Below are positions 33,326 to 44,734 of a stretch of 64,000 nt of DNA, in pieces. The DNA comes from Haematococcus lacustris. Lineage: Eukaryota > Chlorophyta > Chlorophyceae > Chlamydomonadales > Haematococcaceae. Both the position numbers and the translations under genes were made by a program. The stretch's first letter is position 1; each line of letters opens with the position of its first letter. Below the pieces are notes generated by a model. That model did not search any database, had not been told where the DNA came from, and saw nothing but the letters and a program-made list of their open reading frames with translations. The stretch is from positions 821,320 through 885,319 of the forward strand of contig JASKMD010000023.1 of the NCBI GenBank assembly GCA_030144725.1. Reading direction: 5' to 3'.

Positions 33326-35118
33326 TCAGGTGTCCCCAACATTCAAAAAATGGCTGGAAATGATAGGAAACCGACCCCTGGTAATCAAAACGACGCCGCG
33401 TCTCAGCCACGTGGTTTCTATTTAGGTATCGCACATCCCTGGATAGAGGACTCTGTCAGCTATGCGGTGCAGCTTGTAACATTAAATACTGTGCACTGTG
33501 CTGAGTGCTATGGCGGCTCGAATCTTGACATTCAAATCCATGCCAGTTTTGGTCATGCGGGCCTCGCCGCGACCGACTGCCGCGACCGACGTGGCCCAGT
33601 AGCCTCTGCAAACAGTCAGGGACAGTCGCCGCAGTCAAAACAATGCACATGGCACGCAAAACCGATGTAACGACGCCCCTCCACCCATGCTCGGAAGTAT
33701 ACAACGCTGGTGCATTGCTTGACCACTTCGTGAGTAGTACCTACTACCTGGCCACTCTGTGAGGCCACACAAGGTGTGTAGGCCATTGCTACGTTACCTT
33801 GCTCGACTTGTTGGGTCCGGTCCCTCCCGCCCGCCCTCCGCTTGCGTGTCGAGCTGGTGTCCAGCTCCGCCCTGACCCCCTGCTGCTCAGCTGGAGGGGT
33901 GGGCAGCCCAGGGGCAGCACCAGCACCAGCTGCCTGCTGCTGCCAGAGGGGTGCAGCAGGAGGGGGGGGCAGGTCAGAGGCGGCACCAGCACCAGCTGCC
34001 TGCTGCTGCCAGGGGGGTGCAGCAGGAGGGGGGGGCAGGTCAGAGGCGGCACCAGCACCAGCTGCCTGCTGCTGCCAGGTGGGTGCAGCAGGAGGGGTGG
34101 GCAGGTCAGGGGCAGCACCAGCACCAGCTGCCTGCTGCTGCCAGGGGGGTGCAGCAGGAGGGGGGGGCAGGTCAGGGGCGGCACCAGCACCGGCACCTGC
34201 TGCTACCCCCAGCTCATCGCCATGCAGGGCGGCTACTGTGTTGCAGATATGGGCCATGACCATGGGTTTGCGTCTTGCAATGACTTGCTAGGGCCAGGGG
34301 GCTGGGAGGGGGGGGGGGGAGGGGGTGGCGGGGCAGTGAGGGGCTTAGAAGGGGGTGGGAGGGGCTGGGAGGGGGTGGGAGGGCAGTGAGGGGGCTGGGA
34401 GGGGCTGGGAGAGGGGAAGGGGTGGCGGGGCAGTAAGGGGGCTGGGAGGGGGCGGGAGGGGGTGGGAGGCTTCTGCGGGGGCTGGGAGGTGGTGGGGCTG
34501 CAAGGGGGTGCGGTCCAGGCGGTCGGAGTAGGCTAGAAAATCCTGCAAGGCAGAGTCGGGTCACGCCAAAGGGTGAGGAGGCGGCCCTGGTTGATGGATT
34601 GCCGTGATTTCTTCTCCAACAGCTGTGTCGTTGAGTTACGAACAATGTAATAACTCGAAAGTCTAATAACTCACAGTGGTCAGCTCACCACATGCCAGTT
34701 TGTGCAAGGGGGTCCCTTTTTCTGTGTGGCTGGCTAGAGAGACCTCTATCCATTCGCACTTCGCTACAATGTCGAGTTATTTCTTGCCCAACGATGGCAC
34801 TCCGACGCAGCCTGCACAAGTAAAAGGCTCGCGGTGCGAGCTTGGCGGGCTGAAATGAGATTGTACTTCCTGCTCGATGCAAGGCGCAGTTCAACCGCTG
34901 ATGCCGCTACATACCACTAGAACAATCGATGGTGAGCAGCTGAGGTGTATCCGCGCTCGCTTGCGCCGGCATGTCCTCACTCGCAAGAGTTAACGCGCCG
35001 CTTGCCAGTAGATGCGCAATAATTCGCAGCTGCCAGTGTGATGAACGCTATCGAAAACGGTTCAGTATTGAAAGTGTAGTTGCATGAAGATTACCAACCC
35101 CATGTTGGGGACTCCTGA
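33326..35118. mobile_element. 1793-bp TIR transposon inserted in F4
   Basis: TIRs of 17 bp with one mismatch: TCAGGTGTCCCCAACAT at the left and, inverted, TCAGGAGTCCCCAACAT at the right. It is flanked by a 7-bp duplication CCACAGC. The interior holds a minisatellite of about 60-63 bp units (33890-34200) and long G-runs (34300-34500), without an evident transposase, so it is probably non-autonomous. A 7-bp duplication does not clearly assign it; P-like, Dada-like or an atypical hAT are possibilities. Confidence 0.92.
33616..34263 (-). CDS. ORF with 21-residue repeats inside the F4 transposon
   Basis: A 215-residue frame. About four copies of a 21-residue Ala/Pro/Gln unit (AAGAGAAPDLPPPPAAPPWQ-like) come from the minisatellite. 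The C-terminal 75 residues are non-repetitive and end in a Cys/His-rich tail (FACHVHCFDCGDCP). It may be the remnant of an element gene or an accident of the repeat. No transposase motif is seen. Confidence 0.3.
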   Translation of the reverse strand: MVMAHICNTVAALHGDELGVAAGAGAGAAPDLPPPPAAPPWQQQAAGAGAAPDLPTPPAAPTWQQQAAGAGAASDLPPPPAAPPWQQQAAGAGAASDLPPPPAAPLWQQQAAGAGAAPGLPTPPAEQQGVRAELDTSSTRKRRAGGRDRTQQVEQGNVAMAYTPCVASQSGQVVGTTHEVVKQCTSVVYFRAWVEGRRYIGFACHVHCFDCGDCP

Positions 35119-35430
35119 CCACAGCAGCCCGATCACAAACCGCAGCATGTCGGGTATGCTGTGTTGCGGCCCCTCCGCGTTCCATAGCAGCTGCAGCTGT
35201 AGCGGCCGCTCCCTTGCTCGCAAGACCGCGCGGGCAGCTGGCGTCAGGAAACGGCTGACTTTTGTGCTGTCCAGCCGCAGGACTAACTTCGGGCAGGTTT
35301 CTAGACTCGCGAGTAGAGTGGTTTTACAGGCTAGACGAAATGCTTGCGCGGCAGGGGCTGAAGTGACGGACCGTGCTATGAGCGCCAGGACAGCGCTAGG
35401 CAAATCGAGCAGCTGGGTATGGTGAGACAT
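35119..35430 (-). pseudogene. F4, N-terminal part
   Basis: 104 codons from MSHHTQLLDLPSAVLALIAR. The F-box-like segment LPSAVLALIA and the family block LVLRLDSTKVSRFL...DMLRFVIGLLW align with F6. It ends at the transposon insertion. F4 was divergent from F5, with about 260 bp between their starts before the copia element inserted. Confidence 0.9.
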
Positions 35431-35565
35431 TGCTGTCGGGTGAAGACACGTGAACGAGTTGTTAAGATAGCATCACTGATGGCATGAAAGTTGTTTCATG
35501 CAATCACTCGCCTAATCTCAGTATAATCTCGTCATCTGGCCCCTATTGCTTTGGTGGGTCCGGCT

Positions 35566-35813
35566 TGTAGAAGAGCGTGGGACAGACGAGACACCAGACG
35601 AGGGTTATTACAGGGAGAGCCTAGAACACAGATCTGTGGCAAGCTCTCATACCTGTAGAAGAGCGTGGGACAGACGAGACACCAGACGAGGGTGCCTATG
35701 AATGCCTGTCACCACGCTAAGTACCAACTGTCACACAGAGTCACTCAAGTGCTGGACAGCTGGATCTATCACCGGTGACAGATTAGATCTGCACCGGGGC
35801 GTGATTCACAACA
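35566..35813 (-). repeat. copia 3' LTR
   Basis: 248 bp. It contains an internal duplication of a block beginning TGTAGAAGAGCGTGGGACAG. Identical by eye to 44735-44982. Confidence 0.95.
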
Positions 35814-35822
35814 CTCCCACTC
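35814..35822 (-). other. copia polypurine tract
   Basis: GAGTGGGAG on the minus strand directly abuts the 3' LTR, the expected position for plus-strand priming. Confidence 0.75.
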
Positions 35823-35979
35823 AGATGTACAGCTACTGACTAATTGTTCAACTTGAAAAACAGTGCTAGCTGTTCCAGGCATACAGGCCTGTGCTTCTCA
35901 CTCAACACCTCAATCCCAGTCCATGCTCCTTAAGTGGCTGGGCACATACAAGCTGTTTCGGGCGCATGCCTGTGCTTGT

Positions 35980-37506
35980 CTACAGGCTGCTAATTCCACA
36001 GCCTTCCTTGGCATAGCCGAGCTTCACAGCTGCCAGGGGCTTAGTCATGACATCTGCTACCATCTCTGATGTGCTGCAGTAGGTGAACATCACTTCCCCA
36101 CGTGCTGCTCGCTCCCTGGCAAAGTGGTGATGTACGCTGATGTGCTTGGATCGTGCTGAGGCCATAGGATTGTTCAGCAGCTGTAAGGCAGCCTGATTAT
36201 CACACATGATGTTGACACATGTGCCAGGCAGGCCTAAGTCCTGCATGAGCTTCCTGAGCCAAACTGCCTCTTTTACTGCTCCTGACGCGGCCATGTATTC
36301 TGCCTCAGCAGTGGACATGGCAACCGTGGGCTGCAGCCTGCTTGACCAGGAGATGGCTGCACCATGCAGGGTGAACACATACCCAGTAGTGCTGCGGGCA
36401 GTGTCTTTGTCTCCTGCATAATCAGCATCACAGTAGCCCTGCAGGCTATCATTGCCTCCGAATACCAATCCCTGGCTGGCTGTGCCCTTGAGATAGCTGA
36501 GCACTGCCTTGCCGGCTGACCAGTGCTGCTGTGTGGGTGCAGCCATATGCCGTGCCAGTGCTCCCACTGCGTAAGCAATATCAGGCCTTGTGCAGCATGA
36601 CAGATAGAGCAGACTACCTACTAGGGCACTGTAGCTGTGGTGCGCAGTGTCCAAGGCATCACCTTCCTTAACTAGCTTGGTGCCTGGTGCCATGGGCACT
36701 GCCTTGCTGTGTGCTTCTGTCATGCCGTAGGTGCTCAGAAGCTCCTTGATGTACTGCTGCTGGTCAAGCTGCAGTGTGCCCTGAGCCCTGTCTCTGCTGA
36801 TCTGCATACCCAGAAACCACCTGGTCTGACCCAGGTCCTTGATGCCAAACACCGAGGACAGCCGTTGCTTCACAAAGTTCAGGCTATCAAAGTCACCTTT
36901 CTCTGTGCACAGGAGGCAGTCGTCTACATACACAAGCAGGGACTCAGTGCCAGAGGGGCGTGGCAGCATGAACAGGGCAGGATCAGACTCTGATGCAAGG
37001 AAACCCATGCCCTCTAGCTCTTGCTTGAGCTTTGCATGCCATGCGCGTGGTGCTTGCCTGAGTCCATACAGTGCCTTCTGCAATCTGCACACTGTGTTAG
37101 GACTGCCCTCCTCAAACCCCTCAGGCTGCTGGACATGAATGACTTCGTCAGGCTGTAGCGTGCCATTCAAGAAGGCAGCCTCAACATCGATCTGGTGCAC
37201 CTCCATGTCCCGTGCAGCTGCTAGTGCCAACAACGCACGCAAGGTGGTGTGCTTGCTGACAGGTGCATACACATCCCCCACATCCACACCTGACACTTGC
37301 ATGAAGCCCTTTGCCACCAGTCGGGCTTTGAACTTTTCAATTGCTCCTGTGGCATCACGCTTGATTTTCAGCACCCACTTAGTAGGCAGGACACGTGCAC
37401 CAGATGGCCGTTCCACTAGAGTCCATGTGCCATTAGCATGCAAAGAAGCAAGCTCAGTGTGCATTGCCTCACGCCAGGAATCAGCATGTGGTCCTGACAA
37501 GGCTTC
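35980..37506 (-). pseudogene. pol: copia RT and RNase H (3' part of polyprotein)
   Basis: Copia-type RT (RVT_2): WREAMHTELASLHANGTW, VLPTKWVLKIKR, LVAKGFMQ, IDVEAAFLNG, LYGLRQAPRAWH and the catalytic LLVYVDDCLL. It is followed by RNase H with YCDADYAGD, STAEAEYMA and HISVHHHFARE. It ends at a natural stop. Its N-terminal continuation lies beyond X1 at 41373 and upward; removal of X1 plus one TTC joins them in frame. Confidence 0.95.
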
Positions 37507-37684
37507 CACTCACGATAAATAAGGCCGACGCGGGGGCCTTTTTTGCATCGGATGGACTTTCTGCTCCGATAGAACGATAGAGCGTTGAGTTTAAGGGGGA
37601 CCTCGCTCTTGAATGAAGTCCTAACTCGCAGCGGTTGCGAAGATACATCCATCCGCGCGCGAGGTACCCCCCCCTTTTTGGGAA

Positions 37685-38600
37685 TCTGCACAGATGTTGG
37701 TTAAATGAGCCCGGAATCTGTGCAGATGCATGCCGATGCCTTTAGGAAAAGCGACATCTGTGCAGATGCCGGTTATTAAATCTGTGCAGATGCTAATAAA
37801 GGCGACATCTGTGCAGATGTCGGTAATTAAATCTGTGCAGATGCACAAAAGGGCGACATCTGTGCAGATGCCGGTTATAATTTAAGGACGACATCTGTGC
37901 AGATGCTAATAAAGGCGACATCTGTGCAGATGTTGGTAACTAAATCTGTGCAGATGCATAGAAGGGCGACATCTGTGCAGATGCCGGTTATTAAATCTGT
38001 GCAGATGCTAATAAAGGCGACATCTGTGCAGATGCCGGTTATTAAATCTGTGCAGATGCTAATAAAGGCGACATCTGTGCAGATGTCGGTAATTAAATCT
38101 GTGCAGATGCACAAAAGGGCGACATCTGTGCAGATGCCGGTTATTAAATCTGTGCAGATGCTAAAAAAGGCGACATCTGTGCAGATGCCGGTTATTAAAT
38201 CTGTGCAGATGCTAAAAAAGGCGACATCTGTGCAGATGTCGGTTATTAAATCTGTGCAGATGCTAAAAAAGGCGACATCTGTGCAGATGCCGGTTATCAT
38301 TTAAGGACGACATCTGTGCAGATGCTAATAAAGGCGACATCTGTGCAGATGTCGGTAATTAAATCTGTGCAGATGCACAAAAGGGCGACATCTGTGCAGA
38401 TGCCGGTTATCATTTAAGGACGACATCTGTGCAGATGCTAATAAAGGCGACATCTGTGCAGATGTCGGTAATAAAGTCTGTGCAGATGCAGAAAAGGGTG
38501 ACATCTGTGCAGATGCTAATTATAATTTAAGGACGACATCTGTGCAGATGCCGACAATGTCGACATCTGCACAGATGAATACCTCGACATCTGCACAGAT
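37685..38600. repeat. ATCTGTGCAGAT array F (X1 left subterminal)
   Basis: About 34 copies of ATCTGTGCAGAT or its complement ATCTGCACAGAT, almost all in the first orientation. Spacers alternate between a short CCGGTTATTAA-type and a longer GCTAATAAAGGCGAC-type, giving a higher-order period of about 52 bp. Confidence 0.96.
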
Positions 38601-39235
38601 GCCAAGTAGTGCAGCTGTGCACATGAAGAAAAGGCTTGCATAAAGGTTACGCAAAGGCACCGCGAAGGAAGCAAAGTCTCCGCGAAGGAATCAAGACTCT
38701 TCCATTATTCAACAATCTGTGTGATATTTGCATGAAGTTTTCGCAAAGGTGGCGCGAAGGAAGCCAAGGAACTGCGAAGGAGCCTAGATTGCCCCACATA
38801 GCAGCAATGAGCAGCCAGGAGCAGCCAACAAAATCGTCGCCAAAAGGCTAGCTACGAGCCAGCCAGCCGCTCAGGCGACCAGATGCCATCAGGTTAAGCG
38901 ATAGGATCAAGATATAGCGACAGAAAACGGAAGGAGGTGCAGCGATGCAGCGACACAGCGATGCAAAGATGCGGCAAATGCAGGAGGTGCAACTAGGACA
39001 CGTAGCCCGAAGCCTGTGAGACGGAGCGGAAGAGGAGTGGAGGAGCCCGGAGAGGCGGTCAGGAGCCATGCAACAAGTGCACATGAAACAAAGTTGGGTG
39101 CACCCACACAAACCCCACCCTAGCGAATGGTGAGTATTTTATCTTGCAGTCATGTGGCTCCAAGTACCTTGCCAGACTATTTGCCAACCACTGAATTGTT
39201 GCAGGTTCAATGGTCCCAACCTCCCCTTCCCTACA

Positions 39236-39402
39236 CCCAGCCCAGCCCAGCCCAGCCCAGCCCAGCCCAGCCCAACCCAGCCCAGCCCAGCCCAGCCCAG
39301 CCCAGCCCAGCCCAGCCCAGCCCAGCCCAGCCCAGCCCAGCCCAGCCCAGCCCAGCCCAGCCCAGCCCAGCCCAGCCCAGCCCAGCCCAGCCCAGCCCAG
39401 CC
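39236..39402 (+). repeat. CCCAG pentanucleotide satellite in X1
   Basis: About 33 tandem CCCAG units with one variant (CCCAA). Open frames across it are Pro-Ser-Gln-Ala or Gly-Trp artefacts. Confidence 0.97.
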
Positions 39403-39535
39403 CTCCCCTCCCTCCCCCACCACCACCTCCTTCATCACCCTACCACAAGAAGCAGGTGCATGGAGCGCAGGAGCAGCCAGGAGCTGCAGCCATGGAGGCG
39501 CTGCCAGGTAGGTATAGAAGTGGCGCTAGCAAAGA

Positions 39536-39609
39536 GTGAGTGGCCAGCCCTTGCACATGGGTGGTCCGATGCCCAGCCTAACCGCAAAGATGCCCATTGT
39601 TTACTGCAG
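39536..39609 (+). repeat. intron-like module, copy 3 (in X1)
   Basis: 74 nt, GTGAGTGGCCAGCCC to ATTGTTTACTGCAG, followed by GTCCCACGGTCAGCCC and a C/T-rich tract. Confidence 0.75.
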
Positions 39610-39746
39610 GTCCCACGGTCAGCCCTTCCCTCTTCCCCCCTTCCTCCTTCCCCCTTCCCCCTCCCCTCCCCTGTCCCACCACCTCCAAGCCTGGCACCCC
39701 ACCTACCTCCCGCCTTTCCCACCCCCCGCCCCACGACACACGCTGC

Positions 39747-39870
39747 AGCCCTCTCCCTACCCTACCCTTGGCGTAGCAGCCCTCTCCCTACCCTACCCTT
39801 GGCGTAGCAGCCCTCTCCCTACCCTACCCTCGGCGTAGCAGCCCTCTCCCTACCCTACCCTTGGCGTAGC
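39747..39870 (+). repeat. 31-bp tandem repeat, four copies
   Basis: Unit CCCTCTCCCTACCCTACCCT followed by TGGCGTAGCAG, repeated four times with one base change. The CCCTA words look telomere-like, but the unit is a 31-bp minisatellite. Confidence 0.95.
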
Positions 39871-40479
39871 AATCTGGAGCGGGCAACACGGAGCCGGCAG
39901 CTTGGAGTGGGATCCCGTAGTAGCAGCCCACCCAGCCCACCCTTGCCATGCCATGCACACACACCGCAATGACCCTACCCATCCCTCTCCTACAGGGACG
40001 ATAGCTTGATGGTATAGCACTTGGGTGGTTGTCAGCCCGTGCTTGTTGTGGTGGGCGTCAATGGTAGTGTGGTGGGTCAAGGATAGCGGGAGCACGTAAG
40101 AGGAGCCTATGAAGTTGCACCCGGTTTAGTACATTACCAAGGAGAGTGTAGCATCACCCTTGTTGTAGCGTCCATACTCGTTGTCATCTTGCCGCCTTGT
40201 TGCAATGTTGTTGTGTTGTCATTGTGGTGTGGTGTGGTGTGGTGTGGTGCGTCGTTGTGTTCTTGTGTTGTCGCCATGGTGTGGTGTGGTGTTGTTGTTG
40301 TTGTTGTCGTTGGTGTTGGTGTTGGTGATGTCATTGTTGGTGTTGTATGGTGTTGTCACCTTGTCACCTTATGCGGAGGTGTTGCAAGTCGTTGATGCAT
40401 TAATGCATATGCTTAGCATTCCCATAGGGAGGTGTCTCGGGGTGATGGTGGACTAAGACATGTGTATAGGAGTAGCGTA

Positions 40480-40835
40480 GCGAGGTGTTGCGGGGTGTTC
40501 GGGTGTCCAAACATGTGTTTTGCGGGGATGTTGCGGGGTGTTTGGTCGTCAATACATGTGTTTTGCGGGGGTGTAGCGGAGTGTTGCGGGGTGTTTTGGG
40601 TGTCAATGCATGCGTTTTGCGGGGATGTAGCGAGGTGTTGCGGGGTGTTTTGGGTGTCAATGCATGCGTTTTGCGGGGATGTAGCGAGGTGTTGCGGGGT
40701 GTTTTGGGTGTCAATACATGTGTTTTGCGGGGGTGTAGCAAGGTGTTGCGGGGTGTTTGGTGGTCAATACATGTGTCTTGCGGGGATGTTGCGGGATGTT
40801 TGGGTGTCAATACATGTGTTTTGCGGATGTAAGAG
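40480..40835 (+). repeat. 57-60 bp tandem block in X1
   Basis: About six copies of a unit containing GTGTAGCGAGGTGTTGCGGG and GTCAATACATGTGTTTTGCG. A related block is at 49760-50080 in the same relative position of X2. Confidence 0.9.
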
Positions 40836-40848
40836 TCGATGAAATAGT

Positions 40849-41222
40849 CGACATCTGTGCAGATGAAGCCACGACATCTGCACAGCCAAGCCGCGAATGT
40901 AAAAGTCGACATCTGTGCAGATGCTATAGACAACATCTGCACAGCCAAGGCTCGAATGTAATAGTCGACATCTGTGCAGATGTCGTTGTCAGCAGCTGCA
41001 CAGATGTCGGTCAATACATCTGCACAGCCAAGCATTGAATGTAATAGTCGACATCTGTGCAGATGTCGTTGCCAGAAGCTGCACAGATGTTGATTGCGGA
41101 ATACGACATCTGTGCAGATGTCGACGTTTTGCAGCTGCACAGATGTCGATTACGCTTGCAGCTGTGCAGATGTCGGCTTACTGCAGCTGTGCAGATGAAG
41201 GACATACGACATCTGTGCAGAT
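40849..41222. repeat. ATCTGTGCAGAT array G (X1 right subterminal)
   Basis: About 16 copies, mixing ATCTGTGCAGAT, ATCTGCACAG and AGCTGCACAGAT forms in both orientations. Several sit in repeated contexts such as AATGTAATAGTCGAC. Ends about 147 bp from the right terminus. Confidence 0.93.
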
Positions 41223-41372
41223 TGCTTGGTTAGGAAAATCGCGGCCAAATTACGTCGCAACGGATGCACGGATTAGCGTAAGACTTGTACCGTTCGAACG
41301 GCCTTCTACTCCTCTTTCCAATGAGCTATGGTCGGCCCAATCGCGACCAGTCCTTGTTTATCATGAGTGTTC

Positions 41373-44300
41373 AAGCACAGTGGGTGTGTCACTGGGGGGC
41401 ACGCTGTCTGCCACGACAGAGTTGAGCTCAAGTTGTCTGAATCTGACAGGCATGACATGTTGCCTCTGGGGTTAGCGACGGGCAGGTGCATCTGGTGCCG
41501 ATGGTGAAGCAGGCTGTGAAGCATTGGAGAGGATTGGTGCAGCAGATGGCACAGGTGAGGCCGGTGGAGGGAGCAGAGGGTGAGGCCCAGGGTTTCTGAG
41601 GCGAGGCCCAGGGCCTCTGAACCTGCCAATGCCAGAAGAGAGTTGGTTGCTAGCTCCCACTGACCCCACGCCAGGGCTGCCACTGCCGGGTGGTGCAGGT
41701 GCGCTGGGCGCACTGCTGCTGTCGGTGCTGGGAGAATTGCTGCTGGTACTGCCACTGCTGCTGGGTGCACTGGGTGCACTGGGTGCACTGCTGCTGTCAC
41801 TCCCACTGTTTTGAGCAGCGGAAGAGCTGGTGCTGCTGCTTGCCTCCCCCCCAGCAGCACTTGCGCTGCGTCTGCTGGGGGAGGGACTGCTTCGTCTGTC
41901 AGAGTCCTGCTGCTGATGCTGCTGTTGCGCAGGAGGTTGCATATCAGGGGCAGGTGGTGGGATAGTTGTGAGGTAAGCAGGGGCTGCAGGGCTGGGTGTG
42001 GCTGTCATTGAGGCTTGCACAGGCTGCTGCATTTGGAGGTGGTTCTGCAGCACGGCTGTCTCATCAATCTGCACATCTTTGCTGACCACCAGCTTGCCAC
42101 CCACCCAGAGCTTGTAGGCTTTGCTGCCCACTGCATAGCCCAGGAAGATGCCCTTGACCGCCTTGGGCTGTAGCTTGTGGCGGTTGGGCTGTGTCACATA
42201 CACCCAGGCAGTTGCTCCAAAGACACGCAGAGCAGAGAGGTCAGGCTTGCGCTGGTAGAAGGCCTCCCATGGGGTCAGGGACTGCCCTGTGATAGGCAGC
42301 AAATTTCTGACATAGTTAGCTTTGAGGGCAGCGTCAACCCAGAACCCAGGCGGCAGCTGAGCTGTGAGCAGCATGCTGCGAGTGCCTTGCATAAGAGTCC
42401 TGTTGAGGCGCTCAGCTTTGCCATTTTGTTCTGGGCAATAGGGCGCTGAAAACTGTTGCTGGATGCCTTTGCTGCTGCACCAGTCGCGAAGAGCTTTGTT
42501 GGCGTACTCAGTGCCATTGTCGGATCTGAGAGCTTTGCAGCGCTGTCCTGACTGGGTTTCAAGCTCTGTTATGACACGCTGCACAGCTGCTGTGACCTGA
42601 TCCTTGCTGGTTAAGAGCTGTATGACTGAAAGGCCTGTGTGCTCGTCAAGGAAAGTGGCTATGTAACGGCTGCCGTCTCTGCCGCGGTGAGGCATAGGGC
42701 CACACACATCCATGTGCACTAGGCCAAGGGCAGCAGTGACAGGTGGAGCATTGGTAGGGAGATCAAAGTGGACACGCCTGTGCTGTTTGCCCATGGCGCA
42801 TCCAGGGCACACAGCTGAGCTGCATGCTGCTGCCGCAAAGTCTGTCTTGCTGACCTGGACACCATATACCATCCCCTCCCGCTGCATACGAGTGAGGACA
42901 GAGAACGAGGCATGACCACAGCGTTGGTGCCACACCTGGGGATCCAGTTCATTGGCTTGCATGCGGAAGGCATGAGGGATTGGTGTGCAGACAGCATCAG
43001 GGTCGTACAGGTGATCGTCGTCGTCAGAGGAGCTGGGGACATTGGAGTGAGGCACTGCGTTGATGTACCACAGGTAGACCCCTGGGGCTGCTCGGCTGAT
43101 GCGCATGCTCCACTGCGGTGGATCACCTGGACCCAGGAGCTCACAGGAATCCTGCTGGAAACGCAGAGACACCCCAGCACGAGTGAGCTCAGACACAGAG
43201 AGGTAGCAGTGTGCTGCTTGAGGGGCGTGCAGCACCCCAGTCACTTTCCACTGATCCCCCCGGCTGTTGGTGAGGTAAGTGGTCCCCTGCCCCAGGACGC
43301 TGATGCTTGACCCCGAGCCACCCAGCTGAAGCTGGATAGGAGGATTGAAAGACCTGTAGTCTGAGAGGCAAGAGCGCCAGGGCATGACATGCTTGTTAGC
43401 ACCAGAGTCAATCACCCAGCGGGGGAGCCTGGAGTAGAAGTCCAGGTGCTGCTCATCTGTCATCTGCATGGCGTCAGCAATGTGGTCTGGCACGGGAGTA
43501 GCTACAGGTTCTGTCCTGGATAGCTTTGGGAATTGAGGAGTCTGGCGAACCATGAAGAGGACATTGGTCTGCTCAGGGTCGGCTGGGTTGCTGGCAGCTG
43601 TCGCTGTGGGCCTACCGCCTGCACCACCCCCCCGGCCTGTAGGGCTGCTGCTCCTGGGCCTCTGGGGGCTCCAGCGTGCTCTGCTGCTGGGGCTGACAGG
43701 CCTGGCAAAGCCCCTGTGATCACGCTCATACTTGAAGCAGGTGGACAGGGTGTGGCCAGGGTTGTGGCAGTACTGGCAGACAGTGGAGGGATTGTTGGAG
43801 TGAGGAGGTCTGCTGCTGCGCTGCTGGGATGCCCCACCCCTAGAGGCTGTGGGAATCACCCCCCCCCGACCAGCAGTGTAGCCCCCCCGAAACCCAGAGT
43901 GAGAGGACCTGCCCCTGGGGCCTGGTGGTGTACCTCTACCCCTGGTGTAGGTGAAGGAGGAGCCAAAGAGAGAGGGGCCAGGCTGGAGCTGCTGCTCCTG
44001 CTGCAGGTCGGCTTCAGCCTGCAGAAGGACTTTCTTTACAGCATCAAGCTGTGCAGCGCCAAGGGTAAGCTGGTATCTGAGCATTTGAGTAGAGAGCTTG
44101 AAGTCAGGAGGCATGGCATTGAGAACAGCAAGCATGAGGGAGTGCTCAGTGGTTGCACAGCCAGCTGAGGCAAGCTCGTCTCGCAGCAGCATGGTTCTGC
44201 TGAAGAATTGAGCGACGGATTCCTCAGGCTGCATGCGCAGCTGAGAGAGCTGGGTTTGCAGCTGAGACTGGCGAGCAACTGAGACCTGTACGAATTCTGC

Positions 44301-44633
44301 GGATAACTGATCCCAGGCCTGCTTGGCTGTTGGAGCAGCTGCGACATCTCGCGCATGCTGATTGCTGACGAACTGTAGAATGATATTGCGCGCTTTGAGA
44401 TTAGCGGTGGCATCAGCTGCGACTCTGGCAAGCTGAGCGTTGTGGGCGTTCTGCTGAGCTGGAGTGGCATCAGCAGCGAGAGCAGGGGGAGCAGCTAGAG
44501 GGCCGGCTTCGACCACATCCCAGACGTTGTGCATCTCTAGCAAGCCACGGAGCCTAATAGCCCAGATCTGGTAGTTGTCTCTATCGAGAATTGGCGGAGT
44601 GGCACCGCCACTAACACTGATGCTAGCCGACAT
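41373..44633 (-). pseudogene. copia gag, protease and integrase (5' part of polyprotein)
   Basis: Frame from MSASISVSGGATPPILDRDN. The gag core comes first (YQIWAIRLRGLLEMHNVWD; AKQAWDQLSAEFVQ), then a CCHC knuckle (CQYCHNPGHTLSTC) at about residue 290. Next are the protease site WVIDSGANKHVMP, a GAG-pre-integrase zinc finger (WHQRCGHASF...CPGCAMGK) and integrase (HMDVCGPMPHRG, LRSDNGTEYAN, CPEQNGKAERLNRTLM). A Ser/Pro-rich linker follows. TAA at 41472-41474 stops the frame about 33 codons before the X1 insertion, and the same frame continues after it. The element therefore has a stop in pol in addition to X1. Confidence 0.94.
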
Positions 44634-44716
44634 AGTAGAACGGCTGCAGATGACCCTGAAGCAACTTACGTGTTGCGCGTCGTGGTGTCTTTGGATTCAC
44701 CACGCACAGCAGTGGT

Positions 44717-44734
44717 GCTGTGGGCCCATAACCC
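44717..44734 (-). other. copia primer-binding site, half-tRNA-iMet type
   Basis: On the minus strand the LTR is followed at once by GGGTTATGGGCCCACAGC. This is complementary to the anticodon arm of initiator tRNA-Met (GGGCCCATAACCC), as in elements such as Drosophila copia that prime from a cleaved tRNA fragment, and not from the CCA end. Confidence 0.75.

Larger units (their letters stand above)
37507..41369. mobile_element. X1: 3.86-kb CACTC-ended (CACTA-like) transposon nested in copia
   Basis: Ends CACTCACGATAAATAAGG (left) and, inverted, CACTCATGATAAACAAGG (right). It is flanked by TTC at 37504-37506 and 41370-41372. Taking it out with one TTC restores the copia frame (...TPTVL|EALSGP). 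Internal order: subterminal array of TGTGCA palindromes (37685-38600), unique spacer, CCCAG satellite, intron-like module, 31-bp tandem, 'gtgtagcgaggtg' tandem, second palindrome array (40849-41222), right end. No transposase frame is present, so it is non-autonomous. CACT termini and the 3-bp duplication point to CACTA/EnSpm, by inference. Confidence 0.93.

Noticed and set aside
37875..38304. Reading frames of about 140 codons (ICTDVAF or SVQM repeats)
   Set aside because: They are translations of the ATCTGTGCAGAT array, open only because of its periodicity.
39139..39539. Gly-Trp-Ala-Gly-Leu or Pro-Ser-Pro-Ala-Gln proteins
   Set aside because: Artefact of the CCCAG satellite.
39747..39870. 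Interstitial telomere repeat (CCCTA words)
   Set aside because: The unit is a 31-bp minisatellite with CCCTACCCTACCCTT once per unit, not a continuous telomeric tract.
37507..41369. X1 as an autonomous transposon
   Set aside because: No frame with transposase motifs lies between its ends; all long frames are satellite artefacts.
35980..44633. Two separate copia elements (RT at one place, integrase at another)
   Set aside because: One LTR pair, one CGGCT duplication and frame continuity after removing X1 show a single element.
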